This document shows positions 7,070 to 8,191 of a DNA stretch of 8,191 nucleotides, piece after piece. The notes under the pieces were generated by a model. The model had not been told where the DNA came from. It did no database searches and worked only from the letters and a program-made list of their open reading frames with translations. Source of the DNA: UBA685 sp049890215. Lineage in GTDB: Bacteria; Pseudomonadota; Alphaproteobacteria; Puniceispirillales; Puniceispirillaceae. The stretch's first letter is position 1, and each line of letters opens with the position of its first letter. The position numbers were made by a program, and so were the translations under genes. The stretch lies in NCBI GenBank assembly GCA_049890215.1, contig JBMHBX010000015.1:1-8191 (forward strand), given 5' to 3'.

Positions 7070-7914
7070 AGCTGACAATCCTTGGATCAGGCTCACCAGA
7101 GGCCTATATACGACGTGCCTCTAGCGGCTATCTTGTTGAAGTCGGTACAGATTGTATCCTGTTTGATTGTGGTGGCGGCGTGTTCGATAATTTGCTGCGC
7201 TCTGGAAGACAACCCTCTGATATCACGCACATTATTTTTACCCATCTGCATTCAGATCATATGATGGATTATGCACGGTTAATACATGCTGCATGGGACG
7301 AAGGGGGTGCACCCATAAAGATTTATGGCCCTGCCCCTATTTGGCAAATCACTGAAGGGTATTTTGGCACAAATGGCGTTTTATCACATGACCTTAGAGC
7401 ACGTACTGAACTGCCGCAAAGTCAAGAAGTGTGGGTAGCACGTGGCGGCACCTTGCCTCGACCTTGGCCTGCACCTGAAATTCATGAAATCAGAGCTGGC
7501 GATCGCATCGAAGGGAATGGATGGCGTATAGATAGTGTAACTGCCCCACATGCCCAGCCATTTTTAGACAGTATGGCTTTTGCCCTTCGCTCTGAAGGGA
7601 AGAAATTTGTTTATTCTGGCGATTCAGGTCTTTGTCAAGAAGTGGCAGAGCTATCAAAGAACGCTGACCTCCTATTACATTGGTGCTATCGCCTTGATGG
7701 CGTGGCGGCCACTGATTTAATGAAGATAACGACACCGACACCATCTGAGATCGGTGAAATGGCAAAAAACGCTCAAGTGGGGTGCCTCGTGCTAACACAT
7801 TTCAGAAAATATATGGATAAGAAAGACTTGTTCGATCAGGCGCTGTTTGATGCGCGCGTGGCCTTTGGTGATGATGTAGTTATTGCAGAGGATTTGCAGG
7901 AATTTGAGATATAA
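7066..7914 (+). CDS. MBL-fold metallohydrolase, RNase Z / AtsA arylsulfatase-like
   Basis: 282-residue metallo-beta-lactamase-fold hydrolase, last in the rightward operon. A complete dinuclear metal set is visible: H60-L-H62-S-D64-H65, His162 in TAPH, Asp186 in YSGDSG, and His245 in LTHF. The N-terminal ILGSGSPEAYIRRASS resembles the RNase Z-like branch, which includes tRNase Z and the AtsA-type zinc arylsulfatases. As a tRNase Z its role would be tRNA 3' processing, but the catabolic operon and the encoded CCA of the nearby tRNA make an ester or sulfate-ester hydrolase more likely (inference). GTG start at 7066 with Shine-Dalgarno AGGAG at 7054-7058; it overlaps the sulfatase 2 stop (GTGA). 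No signal peptide, so cytoplasmic. It could be a second, mechanistically different sulfatase or act on the desulfated product, for example a lactone. Confidence 0.85.
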   Translation: MKLTILGSGSPEAYIRRASSGYLVEVGTDCILFDCGGGVFDNLLRSGRQPSDITHIIFTHLHSDHMMDYARLIHAAWDEGGAPIKIYGPAPIWQITEGYFGTNGVLSHDLRARTELPQSQEVWVARGGTLPRPWPAPEIHEIRAGDRIEGNGWRIDSVTAPHAQPFLDSMAFALRSEGKKFVYSGDSGLCQEVAELSKNADLLLHWCYRLDGVAATDLMKITTPTPSEIGEMAKNAQVGCLVLTHFRKYMDKKDLFDQALFDARVAFGDDVVIAEDLQEFEI

Positions 7915-7961
7915 ATCTGCGCTTTTCTCTGTTGGCCCCAAACGCTCCATGACATAGAAAC

Positions 7962-7997
7962 AAAAAAAAAGACGCAACCCCGAAGGATTGGGTCTTT
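7962..7997 (-). terminator. Intrinsic terminator of tRNA-fMet with UUCG tetraloop
   Basis: Read on the minus strand, the arms 7997-7985 and 7980-7968 form a 13-position stem with one C-C mismatch and one G-U pair, capped by a UUCG tetraloop, then a run of nine T (7970-7962). It starts 26 bases past the CCA end of the tRNA, so it should end the tRNA transcript. Read on the plus strand the stem is followed by only TCTTTCTAAATT, so it may also weakly end the marR operon whose last stop is at 7912-7914. Confidence 0.85.
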
Positions 7998-8023
7998 CTA
8001 AATTACTGATATCTTTGCGTTTT

Positions 8024-8100
<77 letters not shown>

Positions 8101-8191
8101 CCAGAGACAGGCAAGTCTTGTTTGCGGGACGAGACGCGCGCTGTATGTTGGGTGATTGACAGAGGTAAGGATATGTAGTGCGGTGATGCGG
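8101..8191. other. Right flank upstream of tRNA-fMet
   Basis: This is the upstream side of the leftward tRNA gene and should hold its promoter. I see no clear -35/-10 pair; CATACA on the minus strand near 8143-8148 is the best but weak -10 candidate. No coding region is supported. Confidence 0.35.

Overview
The window reads as accessory DNA from an alphaproteobacterium of moderate GC. A marine lineage is likely, given the sulfatase genes and the tripartite tricarboxylate (TTT) uptake genes, but this is a guess from gene content. It is a compact catabolic cassette bounded on both sides by copies of the 3' part of an initiator tRNA-Met gene. An intact tRNA-fMet(CAT) lies at 8024-8100 on the minus strand. 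Its last 51 bases, from the anticodon arm to the encoded CCA, recur in the same orientation at 211-261 with two differences. This is the classic footprint of site-specific integration into the 3' half of a tRNA gene, and it predicts an excisable unit of 7813 bp. No integrase or other recombinase is encoded inside, so the unit would be non-autonomous or a remnant.

Layout. 1-210: flank with a terminator-like hairpin (160-180) and no supported gene. 211-261: truncated tRNA copy. 262-431: gene-free, AT-rich, with two adjacent perfect hairpins, an 8-bp direct repeat and a weak terminator. 432-5065, minus strand: operon transcribed as tctC, tctB, tctA, sulfatase 1. 5066-5144: divergent control region with an 18-bp perfect palindrome. 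5145-7914, plus strand: marR-type regulator, sulfatase 2 (broken by one in-frame TAG), RNase Z/AtsA-like metallo-beta-lactamase-fold hydrolase. 7962-7997: strong terminator with a UUCG loop. 8024-8100: tRNA-fMet. 8101-8191: flank, nothing assigned.

How the genes may work together. TctC has a signal peptide and would bind an organic anion in the periplasm; TctA and TctB would carry it across the inner membrane. Neither Cys-type sulfatase, nor the MBL hydrolase, has a visible signal peptide, so they should act in the cytoplasm on the imported compound. The MarR-type protein probably binds the palindrome and controls both divergent operons. The substrate cannot be read from the sequence; a sulfate ester or related anionic ester taken up by TTT is the simplest inference. 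Sulfatase 1 is complete; sulfatase 2 is complete apart from an amber codon that separates its nucleophile from its second metal-binding motif.
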